64,000 bases of DNA from Sideroxyarcus sp. (GCA_030652215.1 JAUSBC010000042.1:1-64000), one strand, 5' to 3'; counted from the stretch's first letter, positions 54,905 through 62,804 are shown. Made by a program: numbers and translations. The notes: generated by a model from the sequence alone, not told the origin.

Positions 54905-55402
54905 CTAATTCAGAATCCGGTCCGTGATATCACCGAGCATTTTGCGCGGAACCCACGCTTCGCCGCGGCCTACCACTTGCACTGCTTTTGAGATATGCAG
55001 CCCGGCAGTCTCGTGTTTCAGGTAGCCACGCGCGCCGATCTCCAATGCCTGAATAATCTGGCTATCGTGAATCGTGTCGTCGGCCAGCAGCACAATATAC
55101 GACTCCGGACAGACGCACCGCAGGGACAGCAATAAAGCGTGATCCTCATCCGCGTTCATATCCAGGCTGACCAACGTCACGCTTGGATTAAGCCGCTTGA
55201 TTCTGGCCACCTCGTTTTCGCATGCCGAAACATCGGTGCGCTGCTCGAAACGACGATTCGCGAACGTATGGTCATTCCTGTCCCCAATGTTCGGTCCCGC
55301 ATTTGAAAGCAGCGTGATGCCATCCTCGCCATGCAGCATGCGTTCATAACCCGCACGGCGATTGCGATCAACGTCTGCAACAGCAACGGTTACAGTTTGC
55401 AT
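54905..55402 (-). CDS. Orphan receiver-domain protein, copy 1
   Basis: A 165-residue protein with a CheY-like fold and no output domain. MQTVTVAVADVDRNRRAGYE is the first strand with its acidic residues, Asp81 in TLVSLDMNADED is the likely phosphoacceptor, and GARGYLKHE is the final Lys region. An extra segment of about 28 residues precedes the Asp compared with the LuxR-type neighbour. The C-terminus VGRGEAWVPRKMLGDI looks like a NarL-type linker cut before the helix-turn-helix; copy 2 at 60984 ends at the same point, so the end is conserved rather than a recent break. It probably acts as a phosphate sink or partner of the LuxR-type protein upstream. Confidence 0.8.
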   Translation of the reverse strand: MQTVTVAVADVDRNRRAGYERMLHGEDGITLLSNAGPNIGDRNDHTFANRRFEQRTDVSACENEVARIKRLNPSVTLVSLDMNADEDHALLLSLRCVCPESYIVLLADDTIHDSQIIQALEIGARGYLKHETAGLHISKAVQVVGRGEAWVPRKMLGDITDRILN

Positions 55403-55475
55403 AAAAATTTGCCCTCCTCCGTACTGCCATTATTTTCGCTTTCATGTCATTGGATGATTCCAAGCATGCCAGTCG

Positions 55476-55517
55476 ATTGTATTCACTTCAACAACTAGAA
55501 CAACTGTACTTTAGTAC
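55476..55517 (-). promoter_or_regulatory. Activator site and -10 of receiver copy 1
   Basis: The palindrome TGTACTTTAGTACA (core 55506-55517) lies 24 bp from TACAAT (55476-55481) on the minus strand. It would be centred near -42, the place of a class II activator site, and the -35 (TTGTTC) is weak. Copy 2 at 61553-61594 has the same layout, with the palindrome changed symmetrically to TGCACTTTAGTGCA. Confidence 0.65.
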
Positions 55518-55539
55518 ATGATTTTGCAGTCAAACCTTA

Positions 55540-55710
55540 GGAAGGTCTGATTAAGTCCGTCACACCGGCGAATAACCAGCGACTTGGCTGGCGTTGTTTG
55601 CCAGCTTAGTCGAATGGCTAGTAGTTCTATCAGGCCGGTGTCCAGCTCATTGAAAGTACTGGATTCCGGCCTTCGCCGGAATGACGAATGAGGACTTAAT
55701 CAGACCTTCC
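55540..55710. mobile_element. Nested repeat: outer 19-bp inverted repeat, family D, and 62-nt hairpin
   Basis: GGAAGGTCTGATTAAGTCC (55540-55558) and its exact inverse GGACTTAATCAGACCTTCC (55692-55710) bound the element. Inside are family D arms (CACACCGGCG ... CCGGTGTCCAG and GGATTCCGGCCTTCGCCGG). Inside those, at 55572-55633, is the 62-nt hairpin element. The nesting implies three successive insertions. Confidence 0.8.
55572..55633. repeat. 62-nt hairpin element, copy 2
   Basis: GACTTGGCTGGC-gttgttt-GCCAGCTTAGTC forms the same 12-bp stem with a T:T mismatch as copy 1 at 45649. Here C:G pairs are replaced by G:C and T:A pairs and A:T by G:T. Both copies are exactly 62 nt, beginning ATAACCA and ending ATCAG. 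Confidence 0.75.
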
Positions 55711-55761
55711 CTTATGGATTTGCTGCAAAAAAAAACCATCAACTTCGAATTGAAAGGCCAA

Positions 55762-56484
55762 TCACAGACTGGGCTGACTGGCAATTGCCGAACGATTCAC
55801 TTCATGCTTACCCATTAGTGGCACGCTCGAAGTCTTGCGGACTGTGGCTCTTTCGTCCGCCGACAGAACCAAAGCCAGGTTAAGGCGATCCGTAACACCC
55901 AGCTTGTTGAACACTTCGGTCAAGTGAGCTTTTACCGTGCGCTCGGTAATTCCGCATGCCTTGGCGATCAGCTTGTTGCTTTCGCCGTTCTTCACGCGCA
56001 CGGCAATGTCGTATTCGCGCTGCGTCAGCTTGTTAAGCATGCCCAAAGAGTCGCGATAGACTTTGTTCTTGGCCGTGGCCCTGCCCAGCTCATCTATCAG
56101 CCGGCAAGTCAGCGTGCGGCGTATCCACAATTCCCCCATGTGCACAGCCATCACCACCTGCTTGAGCAGTTTCGGGTCTGCATCGCTGCGGCAGCATCCC
56201 CTTACTCCGGCCTTCAATAATTGCCACTCCGTCTCTTCGGATATGTCGCTGCCGATGACGATTATTTTGGTGGCCTTGCTTATACCGCGCAGGCTGGCAA
56301 CATCAGCCGAGCCCAACAAATCATAGTCCAGCAACATAACCTTGGGCTTGATCTGAGTAACAACATCCCCGAGCGTGTCCAACTTGTCCATTACGAGAGT
56401 AGTGCTCACCAAGCTGTTCAACTCGCGCGTCCACGCGGCGAGTCTGTCATGGCAAGAGCTGGCAATCATCAAGTTGTTTGTCAT
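55762..56484 (-). CDS. LuxR/NarL-family response regulator, copy 1
   Basis: A 240-residue regulator. The receiver domain has Asp53 in VMLLDYDLLG as likely phosphoacceptor, but the usual Lys near GVRGCCRSDADP is replaced, so phosphorylation may be atypical. The LuxR-type helix-turn-helix is at about 150-210: LTQREYDIAVRVKNGESNKL and ITERTVKAHLTEVFNKLGV. It has a sigma-54 promoter (56576-56593). It lies upstream of and parallel to the orphan receiver gene. Nearly the same protein is encoded at 61758. Confidence 0.9.
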   Translation of the reverse strand: MTNNLMIASSCHDRLAAWTRELNSLVSTTLVMDKLDTLGDVVTQIKPKVMLLDYDLLGSADVASLRGISKATKIIVIGSDISEETEWQLLKAGVRGCCRSDADPKLLKQVVMAVHMGELWIRRTLTCRLIDELGRATAKNKVYRDSLGMLNKLTQREYDIAVRVKNGESNKLIAKACGITERTVKAHLTEVFNKLGVTDRLNLALVLSADERATVRKTSSVPLMGKHEVNRSAIASQPSL

Positions 56485-56575
56485 AATGTTCTCTGGTTTT
56501 TTTTAAGTTATTCGTTAACACCGAGTCATTCATAGTTTGAAGCCCTTGAGCACTTCACCACCACACCAGCACGGG

Positions 56576-56593
56576 TAAGCAATAGTTGTGCCA
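56576..56593 (-). promoter_or_regulatory. Sigma-54 promoter of LuxR copy 1
   Basis: On the minus strand TGGCAC-AACTA-TTGCTTA matches the -24/-12 consensus TGGCAC-N5-TTGCW exactly (GC-to-GC spacing correct). The start would be near 56567, giving a leader of about 83 bases. The identical sequence is at 62568-62585 in copy 2. Confidence 0.85.
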
Positions 56594-56690
56594 CTATTGG
56601 CATTCAACGACTTTATTCATACAGTGTTAAGGTTTAGCGCATTACAGGAAATTTAATACAGCGGAAGCAGCCCCACCTTCAGAAAAAAAA

Positions 56691-56728
56691 TGACGTGAAT
56701 TTGACGCTTACTTGACGCAAGAGTGACC
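56691..56728 (-). promoter_or_regulatory. 11-bp-phased TGACG iterons, probable enhancer of LuxR copy 1
   Basis: TGACG at 56691, 56702 and 56713 and TGACC at 56724 are spaced exactly 11 bp (one helical turn), so all lie on one DNA face. They are about 124-161 bp upstream of the predicted sigma-54 start, the usual position of an enhancer-binding-protein site. Copy 2 has the same layout at 62681-62718. Confidence 0.7.
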
Positions 56729-56874
56729 AATTTGCGACTCGTAATGGAGCGCTACAAAAGTAAGCGGGGACGTGCCTGGATAACTACGCATGCCTTGATT
56801 TTACATTTAAACAGTCAGCCTCATGGCGATGCTTTCTTTGAAAAAAAGCAACAACTCAAGAAGCATCACAAGTC

Positions 56875-57069
56875 GTCGACTGCCAGCGCCAGGCATCGGG
56901 CACATCTCTTCTTGACGCCTGCTTCAGCCATGGCTTCGAACAGCACCAGACTACCGTGAATATTGTTGTCGTAATAGCGTAACGGCTGAGCCACAGATTC
57001 GCCCACCGCCTTGAGGCCGGCATAGTGAATCACAGCGTCAAGTTGATAATCTGCAAACAATGTCCGCAT
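56875..57069 (-). pseudogene. galE: galE remnant with internal deletion
   Basis: Two pieces of the intact galE at 62992 are joined here. The last 11 or so codons (56875-56908, TCGACTGCCAGCGCCAGGC) match the gene's C-terminal end. They are fused directly to the stretch encoding [20 protein letters not shown]...EAMAEAGVK (56910-57069). About 600 bp between them and the first 62 or so codons are missing, so no epimerase can be made. A 67-codon frame remains by chance. It marks the edge of the duplicated block. Confidence 0.88.
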
Positions 57070-57294
57070 CCCGTACTAAATCAGAGCAATGCCACAAGAG
57101 CGATTCTTCAGAAAGGGGCCGTCGCAGCTTATGAGGTATTTTAGTTTCGGGTTATGATGCGCCGTAGTGCAGTAACTCATTGAATTGCTGACGTAGGTAA
57201 TTGCGACTTATGCGTCAACCCACGGCCTCTTTTTTCCACAGTCATTCTGGTGTGGTATTAATAGCCGAAGCACTTCGCGATAAAGGACAATTAG

Positions 57295-58350
57295 TTGAAC
57301 CATAACAGGTACGCTTTCTTAGATGGCATTAGAGGTATGGCTGCCATATTTGTACTTACGCGCCATACAGGCAACTACTGGAATCATAGCTTTTACAGAA
57401 GTTATTTGGCTGTAGATCTATTTTTTATATTGAGCGGGTTCGTTATCGCTTATGCATATGACGAGAAGATCAAAAACAACATCATTACTTTTCGTCAATT
57501 TGTATTAATCCGTCTAATCAGACTTTACCCTGTGTTTCTTTTGTCGTTACTTATTTGTTCTCTGCTGCTGGTTGGATCACTACTAACACATCAAAATAGT
57601 TTTGCCAGTTTTTCAGAGGCTTTGAGTGTTATAGCGCTTACTGCATTATTCCTTCCTTCGCATATGGCAAGTAACAATAGTCTTTTTCCAATCAATGGCC
57701 CTTACTGGAGCCTATTTTTTGAACTTGTTGCGAATTTTATATACGCCGCAATAAGGCCAATTTTGAATAATTCTGTTTTAGCAGCAATTATTGTTCTATT
57801 TGGATTATTAGTGGCCAGCGCTTCTCACAACCACGGCAATCTCGACATTGGTTTTCTATGGGGAAGTGAATCAGTTGTCGGCGGATTCTCCCGTTCAATG
57901 TTTGGAATTTTTACGGGGTTGTTTCTTTATAGGCATCAAGCCAAGTTCGGGCACTTTTTTTCCAGGCCCAATAGCGCATGGTTAGCCTTCTTCTCTATCG
58001 CAGTTATTTTGGCATCGCCAAGTGCGGTAAGATTTAATTGGCTAATAGATGTGATTTCCGTAGGTGTTGTTTTTCCAATAGCTGTACTTTGCGCATCGCA
58101 AGGTAAAAGCACCAGACTACAAAGCACGCTAGTTTTGCTTGGTTCGGCTAGTTATCCGATTTATGTTCTACATGTTCCTTTTGTTGAAATTTTATCCAGT
58201 ACAATCGCTGGAAAAGTTGAAGCTATTGCGCCAGTTAGTGGCATTATTTTGGTTACTTTCCTCATAGCACTTTCTGTTTGGATTGAAAAAAACTATGACA
58301 TTCCGTTTCGTCGTAAGCTCAGTTCCTACATTTTTCAAACTCGACCATAG
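57295..58350 (+). CDS. Acyltransferase 3 family membrane protein, copy A
   Basis: A 351-residue protein with about ten membrane segments. RYAFLDGIRGMAAIFVLTRH contains the family motif with catalytic His, followed by LAVDLFFILSGFVIAYAYDE. The family O-acylates (usually O-acetylates) sugars on the membrane. The start is a TTG at 57295 with AAAGGA upstream. The sequence is AT-rich compared with its neighbours, as is common for polysaccharide-modification genes gained by transfer. It lies downstream of the galE remnant. Confidence 0.88.
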   Translation: MNHNRYAFLDGIRGMAAIFVLTRHTGNYWNHSFYRSYLAVDLFFILSGFVIAYAYDEKIKNNIITFRQFVLIRLIRLYPVFLLSLLICSLLLVGSLLTHQNSFASFSEALSVIALTALFLPSHMASNNSLFPINGPYWSLFFELVANFIYAAIRPILNNSVLAAIIVLFGLLVASASHNHGNLDIGFLWGSESVVGGFSRSMFGIFTGLFLYRHQAKFGHFFSRPNSAWLAFFSIAVILASPSAVRFNWLIDVISVGVVFPIAVLCASQGKSTRLQSTLVLLGSASYPIYVLHVPFVEILSSTIAGKVEAIAPVSGIILVTFLIALSVWIEKNYDIPFRRKLSSYIFQTRP

Positions 58351-58444
58351 ACCTATTGAGTCTATACCACTGTGGCTTGGTATAACTTATCGGCTTACAA
58401 GCAATAGCACATCAACAATGCTGCATTAACCACCGCTGCAATAC

Positions 58445-59521
58445 ATGATAAACACTGACACGACTGATGTGACTATTGATCCCATCATTCCAACAAACAA
58501 GTTTGATGTAAAACGGGAAAGAACGCTTTGGGTAGACTATGCCAAGGCGATAGGAATAATCCTGGTCGTCTACGCACATGTGGCACGCGGGATATTCAAT
58601 GCCGGCCTTAATCTTGATCAAGGCTCATACAAGCTAATAGACAGCGTGATCTACACCTTTCACATGCCGCTGTTTTTCTTCTTGTCCGGAGTATTTTTGC
58701 TGGCATCGATGGCGAAGCGGAGTTCAATGAGTTTGCTTCGCACCAAGGTCGACACCATTTTTTATCCGTACGTAGTCTGGTCGCTGCTTCAGGGTTTGAT
58801 CGAAGTGGCAATGTCTCTGTACGTGAACGGCCAACCAACATTGAGCGAGGTGTTTTCGTTTGCCTGGTCCCCAAGAGCTCAATTCTGGTTTCTATATGTG
58901 CTCTTCTTTGTTTTTGCATTCGCGATGCTGGTTTTTCGCCGTTCAAGCTTAATGTGGAGCTCCGGCATTTTTATTGGATCGTTAGTTCTGTATTTTTTCG
59001 GCAGTCAGTTATCGGATCTATACCTCTTCAATACATTGAGTCACTATTTTGTGTACTTTGCCGCGGGCGTAATATCGTCTTTCCTGCTCTTGAAACTTAA
59101 CAGCATCGAAACGAGATGGATGATCCTGTTTCTTGCGCTGTTCATTTTTTCGCAATGGGTGTACCACTATGAGTTGGGACTGCGCTACAACAGTAATGCG
59201 GCATTCGAGCAACTGCTTCTCGGCTTGATTGGCATATGCTTTGTGGTGTTGCTTGCACAATGGCTCAGCAGATTTAATCTGCGATGGCTAACGTTTCTTG
59301 GCCGGCATTCAATGACGATTTATCTGGTGCATATCCTTACCGGAAGCGGCTGCAGGATTATCTTGCAGAAAGGGTTCGGGGTTACCGATGTTGGCGTCCA
59401 TTTGGTAGTTGGCACTTTGGGCGGCCTGCTATTGCCCCTCGTGTTTTACTTTGGCTGCATGCGCTTTGGTTTGGGTGCGTTGTTTAGCCCGCCAAGGGCA
59501 TTGGCTGTTGGCAAGCCTTAA
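58445..59521 (+). CDS. Acyltransferase 3 family membrane protein, copy B (Fucose4NAc-transferase-like)
   Basis: A 358-residue membrane protein with ten or so segments. RTLWVDYAKAIGIILVVYAH holds the conserved Asp-x3-(K/G) start and the His, then FHMPLFFFLSGVFL. The pattern is of the acyltransferase 3 group that acylates surface sugars. It has an N-terminal 25-residue hydrophilic tail. It follows copy A by 94 bases on the same strand. Confidence 0.88.
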   Translation: MINTDTTDVTIDPIIPTNKFDVKRERTLWVDYAKAIGIILVVYAHVARGIFNAGLNLDQGSYKLIDSVIYTFHMPLFFFLSGVFLLASMAKRSSMSLLRTKVDTIFYPYVVWSLLQGLIEVAMSLYVNGQPTLSEVFSFAWSPRAQFWFLYVLFFVFAFAMLVFRRSSLMWSSGIFIGSLVLYFFGSQLSDLYLFNTLSHYFVYFAAGVISSFLLLKLNSIETRWMILFLALFIFSQWVYHYELGLRYNSNAAFEQLLLGLIGICFVVLLAQWLSRFNLRWLTFLGRHSMTIYLVHILTGSGCRIILQKGFGVTDVGVHLVVGTLGGLLLPLVFYFGCMRFGLGALFSPPRALAVGKP

Positions 59522-59575
59522 CATCGCCCCGGTAAAAATATTGCCTCGGATGAGGCCTTTGAATAATTCTGCGAT

Positions 59576-60754
59576 TTATCGTGTAGATATTTGGCTAGGC
59601 AAAGGTGCCAACCTCTTTGCAAGTCTATGTCCGACAGATATTAGCGGTTTTTCAATTAGGTACAGACTGAGCGATGCACAAGCGAATGCAAGAATTATAT
59701 TAACAGGAAGACTTTGTAGCGGACTTAGATAGGGAACACGGACCTCATTCCAAACCAGGAAAAGCTGCTGCCAAAGGTAGAGACTGTAAGAAATCCTCCC
59801 TACCCATCGGAATACGGTGCTTTCTAAAACCCGACCTGGAAAATTGGTACTACTTATAAGGGTACCCAGGATAATAAGTGGTATGACAATGGCTTTTACA
59901 GTAAGCAATGCAAAAGCCATCTTCCAGCCAAGCACATGCAATGCAATTAATGTAGCCATGCCAAACGCCAGCAAGACAAGGACTGGCCAAACAGCAGGGA
60001 TGGAGAGCAACCTTCGAAGGCGAAGCTTCCAAACCGGGTCGCTATAAAGTAATGCAACAAGCACGCCGCAAAGAATGCTATCAGCTTGAATATCTGTTCT
60101 TCCCCAGAATACCGCAGGTGTTGAGCCGGTAAGTTGAAATTTGAAATCCACCGCACGCCACAAAGCCAATAGTAAAACCCCTGCAACAGCGAAAATGACG
60201 CGGCGACTGTTGTTCGTGAGCGTGAGAAATGCAAGCGGCCAAATGAAATAGAAATGTTCTTCCACGGCCAATGACCAGAAGTGCCCCAGATACCATGAAC
60301 CTTCTGCAGTGGAATAATTGGCGAAAAAAAGAAGTGTGCTGAGCCACCGCCCAAAGCTAACCTGAATAACTCCACTCAAACTTAATAGCGCAATCGCCAA
60401 GAGGAACACCAAAGATGCCGGCAGTATCCGAAAGGCACGCCTGATGTAAAACGACTTAAGTGAGATGCTGCCCCGTTGCGCCTCATCCGCCACAAGTCGC
60501 GTAGTAATTAGAAAGCCACTTAAACCGAAAAAGATTTGTACGCCGACAAGTCCAAAGAGTTTTAGGAAATCAAAAATGGCATTTCCCACATCCGGCATCA
60601 GCGCATTTTGGATCGAGTCAGATGAGTGCGCAATAATCACCAGGGCGATTGCAATCGTTCTCCAACCATCCAGTGTCGGGAGGTAAGTACCGTCCCGCCC
60701 AGAACTAACGAGACGAGACGCACCCATTTGAGAGCAGTCTTCTTTCAATTTCAT
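59576..60754 (-). CDS. Acyltransferase 3 family membrane protein, copy C (OafA-like)
   Basis: A 392-residue protein. The family start TYLPTLDGWRTIAIALVIIA and the ensuing HSSDSIQNA carry the catalytic His, followed by VGVQIFFGLSGFLITTRLVA and SFYIRRAFRILPA, characteristic of OafA/YrhL. The ATG at 60754 is chosen over longer in-frame starts, which give a basic tail without homology. It is convergent with copy B. The acyl group and the target sugar are unknown; cell-surface or exopolysaccharide O-acetylation is most likely. Confidence 0.9.
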   Translation of the reverse strand: MKLKEDCSQMGASRLVSSGRDGTYLPTLDGWRTIAIALVIIAHSSDSIQNALMPDVGNAIFDFLKLFGLVGVQIFFGLSGFLITTRLVADEAQRGSISLKSFYIRRAFRILPASLVFLLAIALLSLSGVIQVSFGRWLSTLLFFANYSTAEGSWYLGHFWSLAVEEHFYFIWPLAFLTLTNNSRRVIFAVAGVLLLALWRAVDFKFQLTGSTPAVFWGRTDIQADSILCGVLVALLYSDPVWKLRLRRLLSIPAVWPVLVLLAFGMATLIALHVLGWKMAFALLTVKAIVIPLIILGTLISSTNFPGRVLESTVFRWVGRISYSLYLWQQLFLVWNEVRVPYLSPLQSLPVNIILAFACASLSLYLIEKPLISVGHRLAKRLAPLPSQISTR

Positions 60755-60861
60755 CAGGTATTTTGGGCGTTTTCGAGGCTTATAAATGTAGAGAGTATTG
60801 CGGGTATGTTTTTGATTCCGCGCGCACCTTAACCCGAAAGCTGCGCACTTGTCCAATCAAG

Positions 60862-60955
60862 AACCCTCTCCCGCCGGAAGAGGGGTGGGGTGAGGGATGA
60901 CTCGTTGAATTCCCATCCTCATCCCGGCCCTCCCCCAGGGGGGGGAGGGAGGAAA
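60862..60955. repeat. Palindromic repeat (CCCTCTCCC / GGGGGAGGG type)
   Basis: ACCCTCTCCCGCCGG... and ...CCCCCAGGGGGGGGAGGGAGG form an imperfect inverted pair with GGGGTGAGGGATGA / TCATCCTCATCCC inside. It lies between the third acyltransferase and the second receiver gene. Confidence 0.65.
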
Positions 60956-60983
60956 GCAAACTTTAATCAGCGCTTCCTAATTC

Positions 60984-61481
60984 CTAATTCAAAATCCGAT
61001 CCATTATGCTTCCCAGCATTTTGTTTGGAACCCACGATTCGCCGCGGCCGACTACTTGCACGGCTCTTGAAAGGTAGTCCTCGACAGCATCATTTTCCAG
61101 ATAGCCCTGCGCTCCGATCTCCAGGGCTTGAATGATTTTGTTTTCATTCACGGCGTCATCGGCCAACAATACAATCCGCGACGCCGGGCACATACTTCGC
61201 AGCGACAGAAACAAAGCCAAGTCCTCGTCGGCACACATATCCAGATTTACCAGCGTGACAGCAGGCCTGAGACGCCGGATTCTGGCAACTTCGTTCTCAA
61301 ATGAAGAAACCTCTGCCCGTTGTCCAAACCGACGACTCGCGAACGTATGGTCGTTTCCACCCTCATCATCCGGCCCTGCATTCGAAAGCACAGTAATGCC
61401 GTTCTCGCCATACAAGAGGCGTTCAAAGCCCTCACGGCGAACGCGATCAATACCTGCAACGGCTACGGTCACAGTTTGCAT
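60984..61481 (-). CDS. Orphan receiver-domain protein, copy 2
   Basis: A 165-residue paralog of the protein at 54905, equal in length and ending in the same DRILN. MQTVTVAVAGIDRVRREGFE has lost one N-terminal acidic residue (AD to AG), so phosphorylation chemistry may differ. The likely phosphoacceptor is Asp81 in LVNLDMCADEDLALFLSLRS. It lacks a DNA-binding domain. It is transcribed after the LuxR-type gene at 61758 but has its own promoter-like region. Confidence 0.8.
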   Translation of the reverse strand: MQTVTVAVAGIDRVRREGFERLLYGENGITVLSNAGPDDEGGNDHTFASRRFGQRAEVSSFENEVARIRRLRPAVTLVNLDMCADEDLALFLSLRSMCPASRIVLLADDAVNENKIIQALEIGAQGYLENDAVEDYLSRAVQVVGRGESWVPNKMLGSIMDRILN

Positions 61482-61552
61482 ATTTGACTCTCCTCGCTAC
61501 TACTATTATTTTTCGCCAGCACGTCATTGGATAAATCCACGCGGGCCAGTCG

Positions 61553-61594
61553 ATTGTATTCAATTCAACAACAAGAACTACTGCACTTTAGTGC
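61553..61594 (-). promoter_or_regulatory. Activator site and -10 of receiver copy 2
   Basis: TGCACTTTAGTGCA (core 61583-61594) is a perfect palindrome 24 bp from TACAAT (61553-61558). Compared with copy 1, both arms changed T to C and A to G symmetrically, so the dyad is preserved although the bases differ. Confidence 0.65.
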
Positions 61595-61650
61595 ATGCTT
61601 CAAAAGCATAAATGCGAACAATTAAGAAGGGGATGATTCAGTCCTCATTC

Positions 61651-61718
61651 GTTATTCCGGCGCAGGCCGGAATCCTGCGCTTTTTACTTAACTGGACACC
61701 GGCCTGCGCCGGTGTGAC
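61651..61718. repeat. Family D element between receiver and LuxR copy 2
   Basis: GTTATTCCGGCGCAGGCCGG and ACACCGGCCTGCGCCGGTGT are the two arms. Each arm is its own hairpin (ATTCCGGC/GCCGGAAT and ACACCGGC/GCCGGTGT), which shows paired changes between arms. Confidence 0.8.
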
Positions 61719-61757
61719 AGACTTACCCAAATTCAAACAACCTGTTAGCAGCGCAAA

Positions 61758-62480
61758 TCAGTTTGTGAATTGAGTGGCAACTGCAGAAAGATTCAAATCA
61801 AGCTTCCCCAGTACCGCACCGCCTGAACTCCTGCGAACACTAGATCGCTCATCAGCCGACAGAACCAATGCCAGATTGAGCCGGTCCGAAACGCCCAGTT
61901 TGATGAACACTTCGGTCAAGTGCGCTTTCACCGTGCGCTCGGTAATTCCGCACGCTTTGGCAATAAGCTTGTTGCTTTCTCCATTTCCGACACGCACCGC
62001 AATGTCGTACTCGCGTTGAGTGAGCTTGTTAAGCAGCCCCAGTGACTCGCGATAGGCTTTGTTTTTTGCCGTTGTCCGGCCCAGCTCATCTATCAGACGG
62101 CAAGTGAGCGACCTGCGTATCCACAATTCGCCATCGTGTACAGCCGTCACCACTTGTTTAAGGAATTTCGGGGCCGCATCGCTGCGGCAGCATCCCCTGA
62201 CCCCGGCCTTCAATAATTGCCATTCGGTCTCTTCGGGGATGTCGTTACCAACGACAATAATCTTGGTTTCCTTGCTGATTCTGCGCAAGCCGGCAATATC
62301 ATCCTCACCCAGCAATTCATAGTCCAGCAGAATTACCTTGGGCTTGATTTGTATAACGTCATCGCGGAGCGAGCCTAGGCTGCTCATTAGTGAAGTTGTG
62401 CTGACAAAGCCGTTCAGCTCCTGTTTCCAGGTTTCAAGCCTGACATGGCAAGAGCTAGCGATCATCAAGTTGTTTGTCAT
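61758..62480 (-). CDS. LuxR/NarL-family response regulator, copy 2
   Basis: A 240-residue paralog of the gene at 55762. The likely phosphoacceptor is in VILLDYELLG, and the same altered GVRGCCRSDAAP segment is present. The helix-turn-helix is nearly identical (ITERTVKAHLTEVFIKLGV), so both copies probably recognise the same DNA site. The C-terminal tail differs. The promoter is the same sigma-54 type with upstream iterons. Confidence 0.9.
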   Translation of the reverse strand: MTNNLMIASSCHVRLETWKQELNGFVSTTSLMSSLGSLRDDVIQIKPKVILLDYELLGEDDIAGLRRISKETKIIVVGNDIPEETEWQLLKAGVRGCCRSDAAPKFLKQVVTAVHDGELWIRRSLTCRLIDELGRTTAKNKAYRESLGLLNKLTQREYDIAVRVGNGESNKLIAKACGITERTVKAHLTEVFIKLGVSDRLNLALVLSADERSSVRRSSGGAVLGKLDLNLSAVATQFTN

Positions 62481-62567
62481 AATGCTCTCTGGTAAAAATT
62501 AGTTTACTAACACCGAGTCATTCATTGAGGGAAGCACCAAGCCTCTTCCCCATCACACCAGAATGGT

Positions 62568-62585
62568 TAAGCAATAGTTGTGCCA
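62568..62585 (-). promoter_or_regulatory. Sigma-54 promoter of LuxR copy 2
   Basis: TGGCAC-AACTA-TTGCTTA on the minus strand, identical to copy 1 at 56576-56593, although surrounding leader sequence has diverged. Predicted start near 62559, leader about 79 bases. Confidence 0.85.
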
Positions 62586-62680
62586 CGAATGACCTTCTGA
62601 AGTTTTATTCATGCTGGTTAGGCTGTAACGCGATTTGCGGAACATCAGGCAGCCGTTGCACCAGTCGCATTTCGCAAATT

Positions 62681-62718
62681 TGACGTAAATTTGACGCAAG
62701 CCTGACGCCAGAGTGTCC
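62681..62718 (-). promoter_or_regulatory. 11-bp-phased TGACG iterons, probable enhancer of LuxR copy 2
   Basis: TGACG at 62681, 62692 and 62703 with TGTCC at 62714, again spaced exactly 11 bp. They lie at about -122 to -159 relative to the predicted start. The interval between iterons has changed more than the TGACG cores. Confidence 0.7.
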
Positions 62719-62804
62719 GATTCTCGACTTGGATTGGATGCTACGGAAGTAATAATGAATGCGCCTTGTTAATTTCGTGTTACTTCTACCTGGATTTGTC
62801 TTCA

